In this document: positions 33,403 through 42,662 of the stretch, one piece after another
Layout: each line of letters starts with the position of its first letter
Position numbering within the stretch: the stretch's first letter is position 1
DNA from: Deltaproteobacteria bacterium
GTDB taxonomy: Bacteria; Myxococcota_A; UBA9160; UBA6930
Direction of reading: 5' to 3'
Assembly: GCA_028817435.1 (NCBI GenBank)
Contig: JAPPPQ010000046.1
Coordinates: 1-44,311 of the forward strand
Length of the DNA: 44,311 nucleotides
Made by a program: the position numbers and the translations under genes
The notes under the pieces: model-generated
What the model was told of the DNA's origin: nothing
What the model saw: the letters and a program-made list of their open reading frames with translations, nothing else
Databases searched by the model: none

Positions 33403-34823
33403 GCGCGCCCCGCCACAACTCGCGCCGCCCGCGGCCGCGCCATGCGCGCGCGCGGCGCAGCGTGCGCAATGCCGCGGGGCCGCAGCGCGGCGCGGCGCCG
33501 ACCCGGGCGCGCGCCCTGGCGCTGCGGGTGCTGGAGCGCGTCACCCGCGCGGGCGCTTACGCCGACCTGGCATTGGCGGCGGCGCTGCGGGGCAGCGATC
33601 TCGCCCCCCGCGACCGCGCCTTCGCCACCGAGCTGGTCTACGGCACGCTGCGCTGGCGCGGGCGCATTGATTACCTGCTGCGCGCGGTGCTGCGCCGCCC
33701 CCTGGAAGACCTGGAAGCGCTGATCGCCACGCTGTTGCGCATGGGCGCTTATCAAATTCTGTTCTGCGACGGCGTGCCCCATTCGGCGGCGGTAGATCAG
33801 AGCGTCCGCTGCGCCCATGCCACCGGGGCCGGGCGCGGCGCATCGCTGGTAAACGCCGCGCTGCGGCAGCTCGCCCAGCGCGCAGAGTCGCTCCCCCTGC
33901 CCGATCTCGCCGAAGATCCGCTGGGCCACCTGGAGCACGCGCTATCGCTGCCGCGCTGGCTGGCCGAGCGCTGGCTCTCGCTGCTCGGCCCCATCGAGGC
34001 GGCGGCGCTGGCGGCGGCCTCCAATCAGCCTGCGCCGCTGGTGGCGCGCATCAACCCGCAGCGCACCACGCGGGCCGAATTGCTGCGCGAGCTGCGCCAG
34101 CGCATTCCCCTCGCAGCGCCCTGCCGCTACGCCGCCCATGGCATTGTGCTGGGCCACGCCGGCCACCCCGCCCACGATCCCGCCTTTCTGGACGGCCGCC
34201 TGAGCGTGCAGGACGAGGCGGCGCAGCTGGTGGTGGATTGGCTCGCCCCCCGGCGCGGCGAGCGGGTGCTCGATCTCTGCGCCGCGCCCGGCGGCAAGAC
34301 CGCCGCGCTGGCCGAGCGCGTGGGCCCCCAGGGCCTGGTGGTGGCGGTGGATCGCCACCCGGGCCGCCTCGCCCTCATTGGCCGCACCTGCCGCCGCCTC
34401 GGCCTCGGCAATGTGCGCAGCCTGCTGCGGGACGCCACCGAAGACCTGGGCGGCCTGCCCGGCGCGCCCTTCGACCGCGTGCTGGTAGATGCGCCCTGTT
34501 CCGGCCTCGGCGCGCTGCGCCGCAATCCCGATGCGCGCTGGCGGCTGCGGCCCGGCGATCCCGGGCGGCTGGCCCAGGTGCAATCCGCCATGCTGGCCCG
34601 CGCCGCGCCGCTGCTCCGCCCCGGCGGCGCGCTCCTGTATAGTGTCTGCACGCTGTTGCCCGAGGAGAACGAGGCCGTCGCCGCCGGGCTGGGCCTCCAA
34701 ACCTCGCGCCGCATTCCCGCCGCACTGCGGCCCCTCGTGGACCCGGACGGATATATGCGCACCTGGCCCCACCGACACGGCGCAGACGGCTTCTTTGCCG
34801 CGCGCTTCGAGCGCAGCCCATGA
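33399..34823 (+). CDS. rsmB: 16S rRNA (cytosine-967-C5) methyltransferase RsmB
   Basis: This is a 474-residue protein with an N-terminal NusB-like domain ([19 protein letters not shown] through SLVNAALRQ) and a C-terminal m5C methyltransferase domain. The SAM site is [14 protein letters not shown] at 291-304. Cys367 in [18 protein letters not shown] and Cys417 in [11 protein letters not shown] are the two catalytic cysteines. About 30 basic residues precede the NusB domain and are longer than usual. ATG 33399 overlaps the fmt stop. The stop overlaps the rpe ATG. The def-fmt-rsmB run is standard in proteobacteria. Confidence 0.96.
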   Translation: MSAPRHNSRRPRPRHARARRSVRNAAGPQRGAAPTRARALALRVLERVTRAGAYADLALAAALRGSDLAPRDRAFATELVYGTLRWRGRIDYLLRAVLRRPLEDLEALIATLLRMGAYQILFCDGVPHSAAVDQSVRCAHATGAGRGASLVNAALRQLAQRAESLPLPDLAEDPLGHLEHALSLPRWLAERWLSLLGPIEAAALAAASNQPAPLVARINPQRTTRAELLRELRQRIPLAAPCRYAAHGIVLGHAGHPAHDPAFLDGRLSVQDEAAQLVVDWLAPRRGERVLDLCAAPGGKTAALAERVGPQGLVVAVDRHPGRLALIGRTCRRLGLGNVRSLLRDATEDLGGLPGAPFDRVLVDAPCSGLGALRRNPDARWRLRPGDPGRLAQVQSAMLARAAPLLRPGGALLYSVCTLLPEENEAVAAGLGLQTSRRIPAALRPLVDPDGYMRTWPHRHGADGFFAARFERSP

Positions 34824-35536
34824 GTGGCGCCGCCCTGCGCATTGCGCCCTCCATGCTGGCGGCAAATTTCGGCAAGCTCGCCGCAGAGGCCCGCGCGCTG
34901 GGCGAGGCCGGCGCAGATTGGCTCCATGTGGATGTGATGGACGGCCACTTCGTGCCGAACCTGAGCATTGGCCCCGCCGTGGTGGCTGCCCTGCGCGAAG
35001 CCACCACTCTGCCCCTGGATGTGCACCTGATGATCGAAGCGCCCGAGCGCTGGGTGCCCGAATTCGCCCGCGCCGGTGCGGACCGCATCGGCGTCCATGT
35101 GGAGGCGCTGGACGAAGGCGAGGCGCTGCGGCGCTGCCTGGCGCAGATTCGCGGGCTCGGCGCGCGCGCCTGCGCGGTGCTGAACCCCGCCACCCCCGCC
35201 GAGGCCGTGGAAAGCGCGCTGGGCGAGCTGGACCAGGTGCTGGTCATGAGCGTGAACCCGGGCTTCGGCGGACAGGGCTTCATGCCCGAAGTGCTGCCGA
35301 AGCTGCGCCGCCTGCGCCAGTGGATTGACGCCCGCGCCCCCGGCGTGGCCCTGGAAGTGGATGGCGGCATCGGCCCCGCCACCATCGCCGAAGCCGCCCG
35401 CGCCGGGGCCGATGTCTTCGTCGCCGGCACCGCCATTTTGGGGAGCGGCGATTACGGCGCGGCCATTGCGCAGTTGCGCCAGGCGGCGCAAGCCGCCCGC
35501 GCCGGGACACAGGCGGCGGCGCGGGGCGCGTGCTAG
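34820..35536 (+). CDS. rpe: Ribulose-phosphate 3-epimerase
   Basis: This 238-residue TIM barrel interconverts ribulose-5-phosphate and xylulose-5-phosphate. [11 protein letters not shown] opens strand 1. [18 protein letters not shown] (metal ligands His36, Asp38) and [12 protein letters not shown] (His69) are intact, as are [13 protein letters not shown] and LEVDGGI with the second catalytic Asp, and the phosphate loop [16 protein letters not shown] 34820 overlaps the rsmB stop. The stop codon TAG begins a TAGCCT box that may serve as the -10 for tRNA-Pro. Confidence 0.96.
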   Translation: MSGAALRIAPSMLAANFGKLAAEARALGEAGADWLHVDVMDGHFVPNLSIGPAVVAALREATTLPLDVHLMIEAPERWVPEFARAGADRIGVHVEALDEGEALRRCLAQIRGLGARACAVLNPATPAEAVESALGELDQVLVMSVNPGFGGQGFMPEVLPKLRRLRQWIDARAPGVALEVDGGIGPATIAEAARAGADVFVAGTAILGSGDYGAAIAQLRQAAQAARAGTQAAARGAC

Positions 35537-35539
35537 CCT
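35534..35539 (+). promoter_or_regulatory. -10-like box (TAGCCT) upstream of tRNA-Pro
   Basis: TAGCCT starts on the rpe stop codon and lies 19 bases before tRNA-Pro. A TACCCT box stands at the same distance before tRNA-Ser (25736-25741). Confidence 0.3.
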
Positions 35540-35558
35540 CGCGGCAAGCAGAGTTGCT

Positions 35559-35635
<77 letters not shown>

Positions 35636-35666
35636 GCTCGCCGGACTTCGCTCCGCAGGGGAAGAT

Positions 35667-37361
35667 TTGTCCGCACCGGAAGCCGGGACCGCACTCGGCA
35701 GCGCCGCAACCCTGCAGCGCATTGCCGAAGCGCGCAGCAGCGCGGCCACCGCAGGGACTCTGGCCGCGCTGCCCTTCCACAACTTCGCCGAAGTGCTGCG
35801 CGCACAGACCGCGCGCGGCGCGGCGGATTGCCTCATTTGGGCCGATGGCGAAACCCGCCGGGTGTTCTCCTACCGCGCGCTGCTGGGCCGCGTCGCCGCG
35901 CGCATGGCCAGGCTGCGGCAACTGGGGGTGGAGCGCGGCAGCCGCATCGCCACGCTCTTTCACAATCACCCCGAAGCGCCCATTACCTGCCTGGCCGCCT
36001 GGGGAATCGGCGCAGCCGTGGCGCCGCTGAACGCCGCCGAAGAGCCGGAGCGCCTGGCGCAGGTGCTGCGCGCCTCCCGCGTCGGCATTTTGCTGTTCCT
36101 GCCCGAATACCGCGCGCTGGCCGGCAAACTGCGCGAGCTTTCGGGCGAAGGGGGCGAAGCGCCCTGGCGCGCGCTGGAAGCCGGCGAAGATCCCCCCGCC
36201 GAACTCGAGTCCGCGCTCGCCGGCCCCGCGCCCCAGGCCGATGATCTGGCCCTGCTCGTCTTCACCTCCGGCACCACCGGCGCGCCCAAAGCCGTGCTGC
36301 TGGAGCAGCGCAATCTGCTGGTAGATGCCGATGCGCTGCGCCGCTGGCACGGCCTCGGCGAAGATTCGCGGCTCATGTGCGTGCTTCCCGTCCACCATGT
36401 GAACGGCTTGGTGGTCACTCTCATTACGCCCTTTCTCGCCGGCTGCAGCACCGTGCTGTGCCGGCGCTTTCAGACGCGGGATTTTTGGCGGCGCATTGCA
36501 GACGAGGGCGTGCACATCGTTTCGGTGGTGCCCACCCTGCTGGCCTTTTTGATGGAAGACGCCGAGGGCGCGGCGGGGCTGGAGCTGCGCCGCTTCCGCT
36601 ACCTGATCTGCGGGGCCGGACCGCTCACCGTGGAATTGGCCCAGCGCTTTGAAGAGCGCTTCGGCTTCCGCATTTTGCACGGCTACGGCCTTTCGGAAAC
36701 CACCTGCTACTCCTGCATGATGCCGCGCGGCCTCGAAGCCGCCGAGCACGCGGACTGGATGCGCGCCCACGGCTTTCCCGCCATTGGCACGCCGCTCCCC
36801 GTCAACGAAATGGCTATTCACAGCGCCGAGGGACGCGCGCTGCCGGAGGGCGAGCGCGGCGAGATTGTGATTCGCGGCGTGAATGTCATGCGCGGCTATG
36901 CCGAGCGCCCCGACGCCAACGCCGAGAGCTTCGCCCACGGCTGGTTCCGCAGCGGCGACGAGGGCTTCTTCCGCCGCGACAGCCAAGGCCGCCCCTTCTT
37001 TTTCATTACCGGGCGCATCAAGGAGCTGATCATTCGCGGCGGCGTCAATCTCTCGCCCTTTGAGATTGACGAGGTGCTGAACAACATCCCCGGCGTGGCG
37101 CGCGGACTCGCCGTGGGCTTTGAGAATCGCTGGTATGGCGAAGAGGTCGGCGCTTGCGTGCTGCCCGAACCCGGCGCAACGCTGGACGAATCCGCCGTGC
37201 TGGAAGCCTGCCGCGCCGCCCTGCCCTTTGCCAAAACCCCCAAAGTGGTGCGCTTTGTCAGCGAGCTTCCCGTAACCGCAACCGGAAAATACCAGCGCGG
37301 CAAACTGCGCTCCCTGTTCGCCTCTTTTTCCGGGCAGCAGTTCTCCCGCCGCGAGCGCTGA
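35667..37361 (+). CDS. AMP-dependent acyl-CoA ligase (fatty-acid ligase-like)
   Basis: This is a 564-residue class I adenylate-forming enzyme. The phosphate loop [15 protein letters not shown] is at about 197-210, GYGLSETT at 339-346, [10 protein letters not shown] marks the hinge-side Asp, and [23 protein letters not shown] follows. The C-terminal [10 protein letters not shown] supplies catalytic Lys541. It should activate a carboxylic acid, probably fatty or aromatic, with ATP and CoA. The substrate is not readable. The start is TTG 35667 with AGGGGAAGA just upstream, and the frame running back through tRNA-Pro is spurious. It converges on the SDR gene with a 4-base gap. Confidence 0.86.
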   Translation: MSAPEAGTALGSAATLQRIAEARSSAATAGTLAALPFHNFAEVLRAQTARGAADCLIWADGETRRVFSYRALLGRVAARMARLRQLGVERGSRIATLFHNHPEAPITCLAAWGIGAAVAPLNAAEEPERLAQVLRASRVGILLFLPEYRALAGKLRELSGEGGEAPWRALEAGEDPPAELESALAGPAPQADDLALLVFTSGTTGAPKAVLLEQRNLLVDADALRRWHGLGEDSRLMCVLPVHHVNGLVVTLITPFLAGCSTVLCRRFQTRDFWRRIADEGVHIVSVVPTLLAFLMEDAEGAAGLELRRFRYLICGAGPLTVELAQRFEERFGFRILHGYGLSETTCYSCMMPRGLEAAEHADWMRAHGFPAIGTPLPVNEMAIHSAEGRALPEGERGEIVIRGVNVMRGYAERPDANAESFAHGWFRSGDEGFFRRDSQGRPFFFITGRIKELIIRGGVNLSPFEIDEVLNNIPGVARGLAVGFENRWYGEEVGACVLPEPGATLDESAVLEACRAALPFAKTPKVVRFVSELPVTATGKYQRGKLRSLFASFSGQQFSRRER

Positions 37362-37365
37362 CTGC

Positions 37366-38406
37366 TCAGCGGGCGCTGTTTGCATCGACAAGGCGGCCAA
37401 TTTTGGCGGGGGGCAGGTGGCCGGCTTCGGCGAGCCAGCGCAGGGTGTCGGTGTAGGTTTCGGCGGCGGGGCGAAAGCGCAGTCCCAGGGGAGCCAGCTC
37501 GGCCAGGGTGCGGCTGGCGTCTGCGCCGGGCCAGCGCGTCACAAACTCCATGGCGTCGCGGGTCAGCGGATAATTGAAATCGCGGATGCGCTTGGCGACA
37601 TCGCCCAAACTGCCGAGCGCGCGGAACAGCGCGCCGGGAATGCGAATGTGGCGCAGCGTCCGGCCGGTAAGCTGCTCCATCAGCGCGTAAATCTCCGGCC
37701 AGCGCAGCATTTCTCCGGCGGCGGCATAGCGCCCCGCGCCAGAGGGCTGTTCCAGCAGAATGCGGTGCAAGACAGCCAAATCGCGCGCATCCACCACCTG
37801 AAAACCGCCGGGGGTGAGGACGCAAATATCCAGCCAGGAACACACGGCGCGGGTCACAACACCGGGGCCGGGATCGTCGGGGCCGCAAATGGCGGAGGGA
37901 TAAGTGACGCGGATGGGCGCGCCCGCCTCTTGCATACGCCGCACGGCGCGCTCGGCCGCGGCCTTGCTGCGGGCGTAGGCCGTCTGCCCCCCGGCAATGG
38001 GCATATCCAGTGTAAGGGGCGCAGCGCCGGGGCGGAAGAACACCGTCAGGCTCGACACATAAACAATGGAGGGCAAACCGCGCCGCACGGCGCTGCCCAG
38101 CACCAACTCCACGCCGCGCGCATTGGTTTCCAGCACGCGGCGCGCCATGGCGCGCCGCATATCCACCAGCGCCGCGGCGTGAAACACGGCATCGCAGCCG
38201 CGCAATGCCTCGGCCACGGCGGACTCGTCGGCCATATCGCCCTCGACAATGTCGGCTTCGGGAATCGCCACGCCGTGGGGATCGAAAACACGCCGCACTT
38301 TGCCGCGCTCGCGCACCAGAAGCCGCACCCCGTGCCCCGCCGCCGCCAGCGCGCGCACCGTGTGCGAGCCCGCCATGCCGGTGCCGCCTGTGACCATCAC
38401 CTTCAC
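37366..38406 (-). CDS. Extended SDR: NAD(P)-dependent epimerase/dehydratase or reductase
   Basis: This 346-residue Rossmann protein has the nucleotide site VTGGTGMAGSHTVRALAA at 5-22, Asp/Met after strand 3 (VEGDMADE), HAAALVD, YVSSLTVF with the active Ser, and YARSK with the Tyr/Lys pair. It resembles the 3-beta-hydroxysteroid/dihydroflavonol-reductase branch of extended SDRs. The substrate is unknown, and proximity to an acyl-CoA ligase suggests lipid or polyketide-like metabolism. I chose GTG 38406, not the in-frame ATG 38433, because TATTCT stands 7 bases before the GTG, as at other leaderless starts here, and homology begins there. Confidence 0.82.
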   Translation of the reverse strand: MKVMVTGGTGMAGSHTVRALAAAGHGVRLLVRERGKVRRVFDPHGVAIPEADIVEGDMADESAVAEALRGCDAVFHAAALVDMRRAMARRVLETNARGVELVLGSAVRRGLPSIVYVSSLTVFFRPGAAPLTLDMPIAGGQTAYARSKAAAERAVRRMQEAGAPIRVTYPSAICGPDDPGPGVVTRAVCSWLDICVLTPGGFQVVDARDLAVLHRILLEQPSGAGRYAAAGEMLRWPEIYALMEQLTGRTLRHIRIPGALFRALGSLGDVAKRIRDFNYPLTRDAMEFVTRWPGADASRTLAELAPLGLRFRPAAETYTDTLRWLAEAGHLPPAKIGRLVDANSAR

Positions 38407-38413
38407 GGCGGCG

Positions 38414-38419
38414 AGAATA
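38414..38419 (-). promoter_or_regulatory. -10 box (TATTCT) of a leaderless SDR promoter
   Basis: On the minus strand TATTCT ends 7 bases before GTG 38406. It would put the transcript start at or near the start codon. Confidence 0.4.
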
Positions 38420-38444
38420 GCCCGCCCGCCCATAAATCGGAAAA

Positions 38445-38472
38445 TTCAATCGAAAAAGCAATTACAATAGAT
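38445..38472 (+). promoter_or_regulatory. AT-rich dps promoter region
   Basis: This is the most AT-rich patch among the housekeeping genes. TTCAAT (38445-38450) and TAGATT (38467-38472) are 16 bases apart, and TACAAT (38463-38468) is an alternative -10. Dps genes are usually stress-controlled, but no OxyR or other operator is recognisable. Confidence 0.4.
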
Positions 38473-38545
38473 TAGACAAATGTGCGAAAATGCCGCACAC
38501 TCCATTCAGCTTCCGGGGCAACGGGAGCAACAGGAGGAAAAGGCA

Positions 38546-39010
38546 ATGAGCAAGGCGCAATCCCCGGGCGAGGCGCGGGAGCAGGTGGTGCAGGCGCTTT
38601 CGCGCCTGCTGGCTTCGAGCTACACGCTGTATCTCAAGACCCACAACTACCACTGGAATGTGACGGGTCCCATGTTCACCACCCTGCACACCCTTTTCGA
38701 GAGCGAATACACCGAACTGGCGCTGGCGGTGGACGAGATTGCCGAGCGCATCCGCGCGCTGGGCCATCCTGCGCCCGGCAGCTATGCGGAGTTTTCGCGG
38801 CTCTCGCAGGTGGCCGAAGCGCAGGGCGTGCCCCCGGCCCTGCAGATGGTGTCGCAACTGGTCGAGGATCAGCAGCTGGTGGCCGATGCGGCCCGCGCCC
38901 TGCGCAAGGCGGCCGGCGAGGCGGGCGATGACGCCAGCGAAGACCTGGCGGTGCGCCGCATTGAGGTGCACGAGAAGAACGCCTGGATGCTGCGCAGCCA
39001 TCTGGAGTGA
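38546..39010 (+). CDS. dps: Dps ferritin-like DNA-binding/iron-storage protein
   Basis: This 154-residue protein has the Dps four-helix core: LLASSYTLYLKTHNYHWNVTG with the ferroxidase His, then LHTLFESEYTELALAVDEIAERIRALG with the Asp and Glu ligands of the intersubunit site. It should form a dodecamer that oxidises and stores iron and protects DNA. ATG 38546 has AGGAGG at 38532-38537, the best Shine-Dalgarno of the housekeeping set. The 22 upstream in-frame codons are rejected. The stop overlaps the bolA GTG, so an iron/redox pair is co-translated. Confidence 0.95.
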   Translation: MSKAQSPGEAREQVVQALSRLLASSYTLYLKTHNYHWNVTGPMFTTLHTLFESEYTELALAVDEIAERIRALGHPAPGSYAEFSRLSQVAEAQGVPPALQMVSQLVEDQQLVADAARALRKAAGEAGDDASEDLAVRRIEVHEKNAWMLRSHLE

Positions 39011-39315
39011 CCGTGGCGCAACCTGCAACCAGCCAGCGCGCGCAGCGCGTTGCCGAGCGCCTGCGGGCGGAAATGCAGGCGGTGCATGTGGAGGTGGCGG
39101 ACGAGAGCCATCTTCACGCCGGCCACCCCGGTGCGCGCGGCGGCGGCCACTTCCGCGCGCTGATCGTCTCGCCGCGCTTTGCGGGGCTCGGGCGCGTCGC
39201 CGCCCAGCGACTCGTCTATGCGGCGCTGGGCGATTTGCTGCAGGGTGAAATCCACGCCATTTCCATGACCACGCTCACCCCCGAACAGTGGCGCGCCGCG
39301 CGCGAGCGCGGGTAA
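39007..39315 (+). CDS. bolA: BolA-family protein
   Basis: This 102-residue protein has the BolA fold: ESHLHAGHPG, HFRALIVSPRFAGL, QRLVYAALGDLL and IHAISMTTLTPEQW. BolA proteins bind [2Fe-2S] clusters with monothiol glutaredoxins and affect stress responses. The HxH pair in SHLHAGH fits the variable metal-binding loop. GTG 39007 overlaps the dps stop (GTGA), and the next GTG at 39013 with GGAG upstream is an equally good start. Linkage to dps suggests iron or oxidative-stress control. Confidence 0.92.
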   Translation: MTVAQPATSQRAQRVAERLRAEMQAVHVEVADESHLHAGHPGARGGGHFRALIVSPRFAGLGRVAAQRLVYAALGDLLQGEIHAISMTTLTPEQWRAARERG

Positions 39316-39339
39316 TTCCGCCGCGCGGCTACGCCCGAT

Positions 39340-40191
39340 TCAGCCGAAGCACGTGAACCATTCCGAAAGCGGCAGCGAAAAACCCGCGGCATTGCGGTGG
39401 CCGCCGCCGCCGAAGCCGGCGCAAATTGCGGCGACATCGAAATCGCCCAGCGAATACAGCGAAACTCCGGCGCGCCCGCCGTAAATGCGATAGACGGCGC
39501 CGCAGGGCGCGCCGAAGCGCGCGCGGGTCGCCAGCTCGTGGCCAATCTCGGCGCGCTGATTGCGGGCGTTCACCGCCTCCATGCGCACCTCGCCAAGGCG
39601 CACCGGGTGCGCGCTTTCCAGCGCGCGCTCCACCTGCTGGCGAAAGGCGCGCAAAATGGGCGCGCCCTCCTGCGCCAGCTCGGCTGCGGGGCGCTGCGCC
39701 AACGCATCCCAACTTGCAAAGCTGCGCGGCGCGGCGTCAATGGCCGCGTTGACCGCGTGGCTTTCGGGCAGCACAAAGCGCCACAGGTCGCGATCCTCAA
39801 TGTAGGCGAGCAGTTCGGGAACAGCCTCGCCGGGGTGCAGCCACTGCCAGGCCAGCACCGCCCCCGAATGCTCCAGATCGAAGTGCACCTCGTGCCCCTG
39901 CTCTTCCAGATAGCGGCCCAGTTCCGGGTCGGCGAAAAAGCGGTCGCGCTCGGTCACATGGTGATCCAGCACCACGAGCCGCTCCGCGCAATCGGCCAGC
40001 GCGCGCCATGCGCCGGGGGGCGGCGCAATGTCGGCAAACAGCACCTGCGCGCCCCGATACTCGCCGGGCCGCAGGCCATCGCCGTGGCCGCGCGGAATGT
40101 AGCGCGCCGAATCGCCCCAGGCGCGCCGCGCGGCCCACGCCGCGCCGAAGCCGTCGGGGCAACCCGCGTGATAAATGCAAAACCGCCGCAT
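39340..40191 (-). CDS. DHH/DHHA1-family phosphoesterase
   Basis: This is a 283-residue protein. The N-terminus IYHAGCPDGFGAAWAAR carries the first Asp. ADIAP (Asp54) and LDHHVT (76-78, the DHH signature) complete the metal site. The C-terminal DHHA1 domain ends with FGGGGHRNAAGFSLPL. It resembles NrnB-type oligonucleotide or cyclic-dinucleotide phosphoesterases. The substrate is not certain. ATG 40191 begins the homology, and the long upstream extension through pabB is spurious. It diverges from pabB with 21 bases between start codons. Confidence 0.85.
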   Translation of the reverse strand: MRRFCIYHAGCPDGFGAAWAARRAWGDSARYIPRGHGDGLRPGEYRGAQVLFADIAPPPGAWRALADCAERLVVLDHHVTERDRFFADPELGRYLEEQGHEVHFDLEHSGAVLAWQWLHPGEAVPELLAYIEDRDLWRFVLPESHAVNAAIDAAPRSFASWDALAQRPAAELAQEGAPILRAFRQQVERALESAHPVRLGEVRMEAVNARNQRAEIGHELATRARFGAPCGAVYRIYGGRAGVSLYSLGDFDVAAICAGFGGGGHRNAAGFSLPLSEWFTCFG

Positions 40192-40200
40192 GGAGGCCGC

Positions 40201-40208
40201 AGTATATC
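40201..40208. promoter_or_regulatory. Overlapping divergent -10 boxes (DHH gene and pabB)
   Basis: AGTATATC reads as TATACT on the minus strand, 9 bases before the DHH-gene ATG, and as TATATC on the plus strand, 4 bases before the pabB ATG. Polymerases on the two genes would compete for this site. Confidence 0.35.
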
Positions 40209-40212
40209 TCCT

Positions 40213-41700
40213 ATGCTGCCCCTTGTGCCGCCCCTCGTCTGCGCCGCCGCCGCCTGGGCGCTGCCGCAATCCGCAGACTGGCTGCGCCTGGTTGCGGGAT
40301 TGCGCCAGCGCCGCGGCTTCTGGTGGCTCGACAGCGCCCTGCCCGGCCCGCCCCGCGGCCTCTACTCCTTCGCCGGCGCCGAGCCCTGGTGCACCGCCCA
40401 GCGCCGCGGCGCGCGAAATTTTGTGCAGGTGCACCGCGCGCCGCACTGGCTGCGAAACGCTGCGCCCGCGTCCGCAGGCGGTGCATTCGAGCTGGCGCGG
40501 CAGCTGCTGCCGCCGCGCAGCACAATCGCCATCGCCGCAGACGGCGCGCAGCTGCCCTTCATCGGCGGGCTCATCGCCGCCTTCGGCTACGAGTGCGCCG
40601 AAGCCGCAAACAACGCGGCCGCAACGGACGCCGCAGACGAGCCGCAAGCGGTGTTGCTCGGCGTAGATCGTCTCTACGCCTACGATCACCAGGCGCAGCG
40701 CGGCTTTGCGCTGGCGCTCTGCGCCGCGCAGAGCAAAACGGCCGCGCAACGCGACGCCGACGCCGCGGCAAAATCGCTTTGCAACGCGCTGCCCGATGCA
40801 GAGCCCGTGCCGGGCTGGCCGGCCGCCCCCAACACTGCATGGGCGGCGCAGTGCCGCGGCGCGCACAGCGCAGCGCGCGCAAAGCGCTACACGCGCGCAG
40901 TCGAACACATCCGCGAGCGCATTATCGCGGGAGATCTCTACCAGGCCTGCCTCACCCACTGCCTCGAGCTGCCCTTTGCCGGCGACCCCTGGGCATTCTA
41001 CGGCGCACTGCGCGCGCGCAACCCGGCGCCCTTTGCGGCCTATCTGGAATTGCCGGGGATGACTCTGGCCGGCAGTTCCCCCGAGCGCTTTTTGCGCGCC
41101 ACCCCAAGCGGCGCGCTGGAAAGCCGCCCCATCAAGGGAACGCGGCCCCGAGGCGCAACCCGCGCCGAAGATCTGCGGCTCCGCGCCGAGCTCGAGTCTT
41201 CGCAAAAAGACCGCGCCGAAAACCTGATGATCGTGGATCTGGTGCGCAACGATCTGGGCCGCGTCGCCGCAACCGGCAGCGTGCGCGTCTCCGAACTCTT
41301 CGCCATCGAGTCCTACGCCACCGTCTTCCAAATGGTTTCGGCCGTGCGCGCGCAGCTGCGGCGCGGCTGCGATGCCCTCGATGCAGTGCGCGCCGCCTTT
41401 CCGCCGGGCTCCATGACCGGCGCGCCAAAGCTCGCCGCCATGTCTCTGCTGCGCAAACTGGAAGCCGCGCGCCGCGGCCTCTATTCCGGCGCAGCCGGTT
41501 ACCTGGATGCCCGCGGCGGCGCAGACCTTTCGGTGATAATTCGCAGCGCCTGCATTCGCAACGGACGCGCAGAGCTGCACGCAGGGGGCGGCATTGTCTT
41601 CGACAGCGATCCCCATGCAGAATGGGCCGAGGCGCAGCAGAAAGCGCGCGCCCTGCTCGATGCGTTGGCCGCGGTGCAGCCCCATGCCCCGCTGCGCTAG
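40213..41700 (+). CDS. pabB: Aminodeoxychorismate synthase component I
   Basis: This is a 495-residue chorismate-using enzyme of folate synthesis. The N-terminal domain is divergent. The C-terminal chorismate-binding core has DLYQACLTHCLEL, SSPERFL, RPIKGTRPRG at 305-314 with Lys308 (PIKGT marks PabB, whereas TrpE has PIAGT), SQKDRAENLMIVDLVRNDLG, SMTGAPKLAAM and GGGIVFDSDP. With an amidotransferase (not in the window) it makes 4-amino-4-deoxychorismate. ATG 40213 is close to its promoter box. Upstream frame extension is a DHH-gene shadow. The gene ends with TAG, which begins the promoter-like TAGCCT of the next gene. Confidence 0.93.
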   Translation: MLPLVPPLVCAAAAWALPQSADWLRLVAGLRQRRGFWWLDSALPGPPRGLYSFAGAEPWCTAQRRGARNFVQVHRAPHWLRNAAPASAGGAFELARQLLPPRSTIAIAADGAQLPFIGGLIAAFGYECAEAANNAAATDAADEPQAVLLGVDRLYAYDHQAQRGFALALCAAQSKTAAQRDADAAAKSLCNALPDAEPVPGWPAAPNTAWAAQCRGAHSAARAKRYTRAVEHIRERIIAGDLYQACLTHCLELPFAGDPWAFYGALRARNPAPFAAYLELPGMTLAGSSPERFLRATPSGALESRPIKGTRPRGATRAEDLRLRAELESSQKDRAENLMIVDLVRNDLGRVAATGSVRVSELFAIESYATVFQMVSAVRAQLRRGCDALDAVRAAFPPGSMTGAPKLAAMSLLRKLEAARRGLYSGAAGYLDARGGADLSVIIRSACIRNGRAELHAGGGIVFDSDPHAEWAEAQQKARALLDALAAVQPHAPLR

Positions 41701-41703
41701 CCT
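41698..41703 (+). promoter_or_regulatory. -10-like box (TAGCCT) before the alpha/beta hydrolase
   Basis: TAGCCT overlaps the pabB stop codon. The start codon at 41723 is farther away here and is served by an AAGGAG ribosome-binding site (41711-41716). Confidence 0.3.
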
Positions 41704-41722
41704 GCGCCCGAAGGAGCTTGAA

Positions 41723-42661
41723 GTGCAGCGGGCCCGGGAGATGTTGCAGCAAGCCGCGCCGCGCCGGGTATTGCTGCCCGAGCGCGGCGTGACCCTGGCG
41801 CTGGCAGATTGGGGCGGCGACGGGCCGCTGGCGCTGCTGCACCACGCGACGGGCTTTTGCAAGGGAATCTGGGCGCCCATCGCGCTGCAATTGCGGCAGC
41901 GCTTTCGCGTCATTGCCCTGGACGCCCGGGGCCACGGCGATTCCTCCAAACCCGATCCCGCCGCGCCGGATTCCTACCACTGGGATCACTTCGCCCTCGA
42001 CCTGCTGGACCTCGCCCGCATTCTTGCGCCGGAACACGGCGGCCGCGTGGCGCTCGGCATCGGCCACTCCTTCGGCGGCACCACCATGCTCGGCGCGGCC
42101 TCCCGGCAGGCCGGACTCTTCGAGCGGCTGGTGCTGGTAGATGCCGTGATTCCCCCGCCCCACGGACAGGCGCAGGCCAACGCAGAACGCAGCACCGCAA
42201 CGCGCGGCAGCACCGGCGAGCGCGCGCGCGGCCGCTCCATGGTGGAAGCCGCGCGGCGGCGGCGCTCGCAATGGCCGAACCGCAACGCGGCGCGGCAGCG
42301 CTGGGCGCAGCGGCCCATCTTCAGCAGCTGGACTCCCGAAGCGCTGGACCTCTACGCCCTGGACGGGCTGCGCGAGCGCGAAGACGGTTCGGTAGCGCTC
42401 AAATGCCCCGGCGAAGTAGAGGCGGCGGTGTTTGCCAATGTGCTCAGCGTGGATGTCATGCCCATGGCGCAGCGCGTTCAGGCGCAAACCCTGTGGTTGT
42501 GGGCCAGCCAGGGAGATTTCTCCCGCGCGCAATACGATTCGCTCGCCGCGCGCATGGCCAGCGCCCGCGTCGAAACGCTCGAAGCCAGCCACCTCGTAAC
42601 CATGGAGCAACCCGATCTGGTAGCCCAGGCCGCGCTGCGCTTTTGCGCGGAAGGCGCTTGA
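41723..42661 (+). CDS. Alpha/beta-fold hydrolase
   Basis: This 312-residue protein opens with LALADWGGDGPLALLHHATGF (oxyanion region) and ALDARGHGDSSKP. The nucleophile elbow GIGHSFGGTT holds the catalytic Ser, and EASHLVTMEQPD supplies the His. The acid is probably Asp/Glu after strand 7. Features fit the epoxide-hydrolase/haloperoxidase/ester-hydrolase branch. The substrate is unknown. GTG 41723 has AAGGAG 6 bases upstream, and the 43 upstream codons in frame lie inside pabB and are rejected. The Oxygenase-NA gene starts 1 base after its stop. Confidence 0.83.
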   Translation: MQRAREMLQQAAPRRVLLPERGVTLALADWGGDGPLALLHHATGFCKGIWAPIALQLRQRFRVIALDARGHGDSSKPDPAAPDSYHWDHFALDLLDLARILAPEHGGRVALGIGHSFGGTTMLGAASRQAGLFERLVLVDAVIPPPHGQAQANAERSTATRGSTGERARGRSMVEAARRRRSQWPNRNAARQRWAQRPIFSSWTPEALDLYALDGLREREDGSVALKCPGEVEAAVFANVLSVDVMPMAQRVQAQTLWLWASQGDFSRAQYDSLAARMASARVETLEASHLVTMEQPDLVAQAALRFCAEGA

Positions 42662-42662
42662 A

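Noticed and set aside
38407..38433. ATG 38433 as start of the SDR gene
   Set aside because: The nine extra residues precede the Rossmann motif, no Shine-Dalgarno is present, and the TATTCT box lies between the two starts, favouring GTG 38406.
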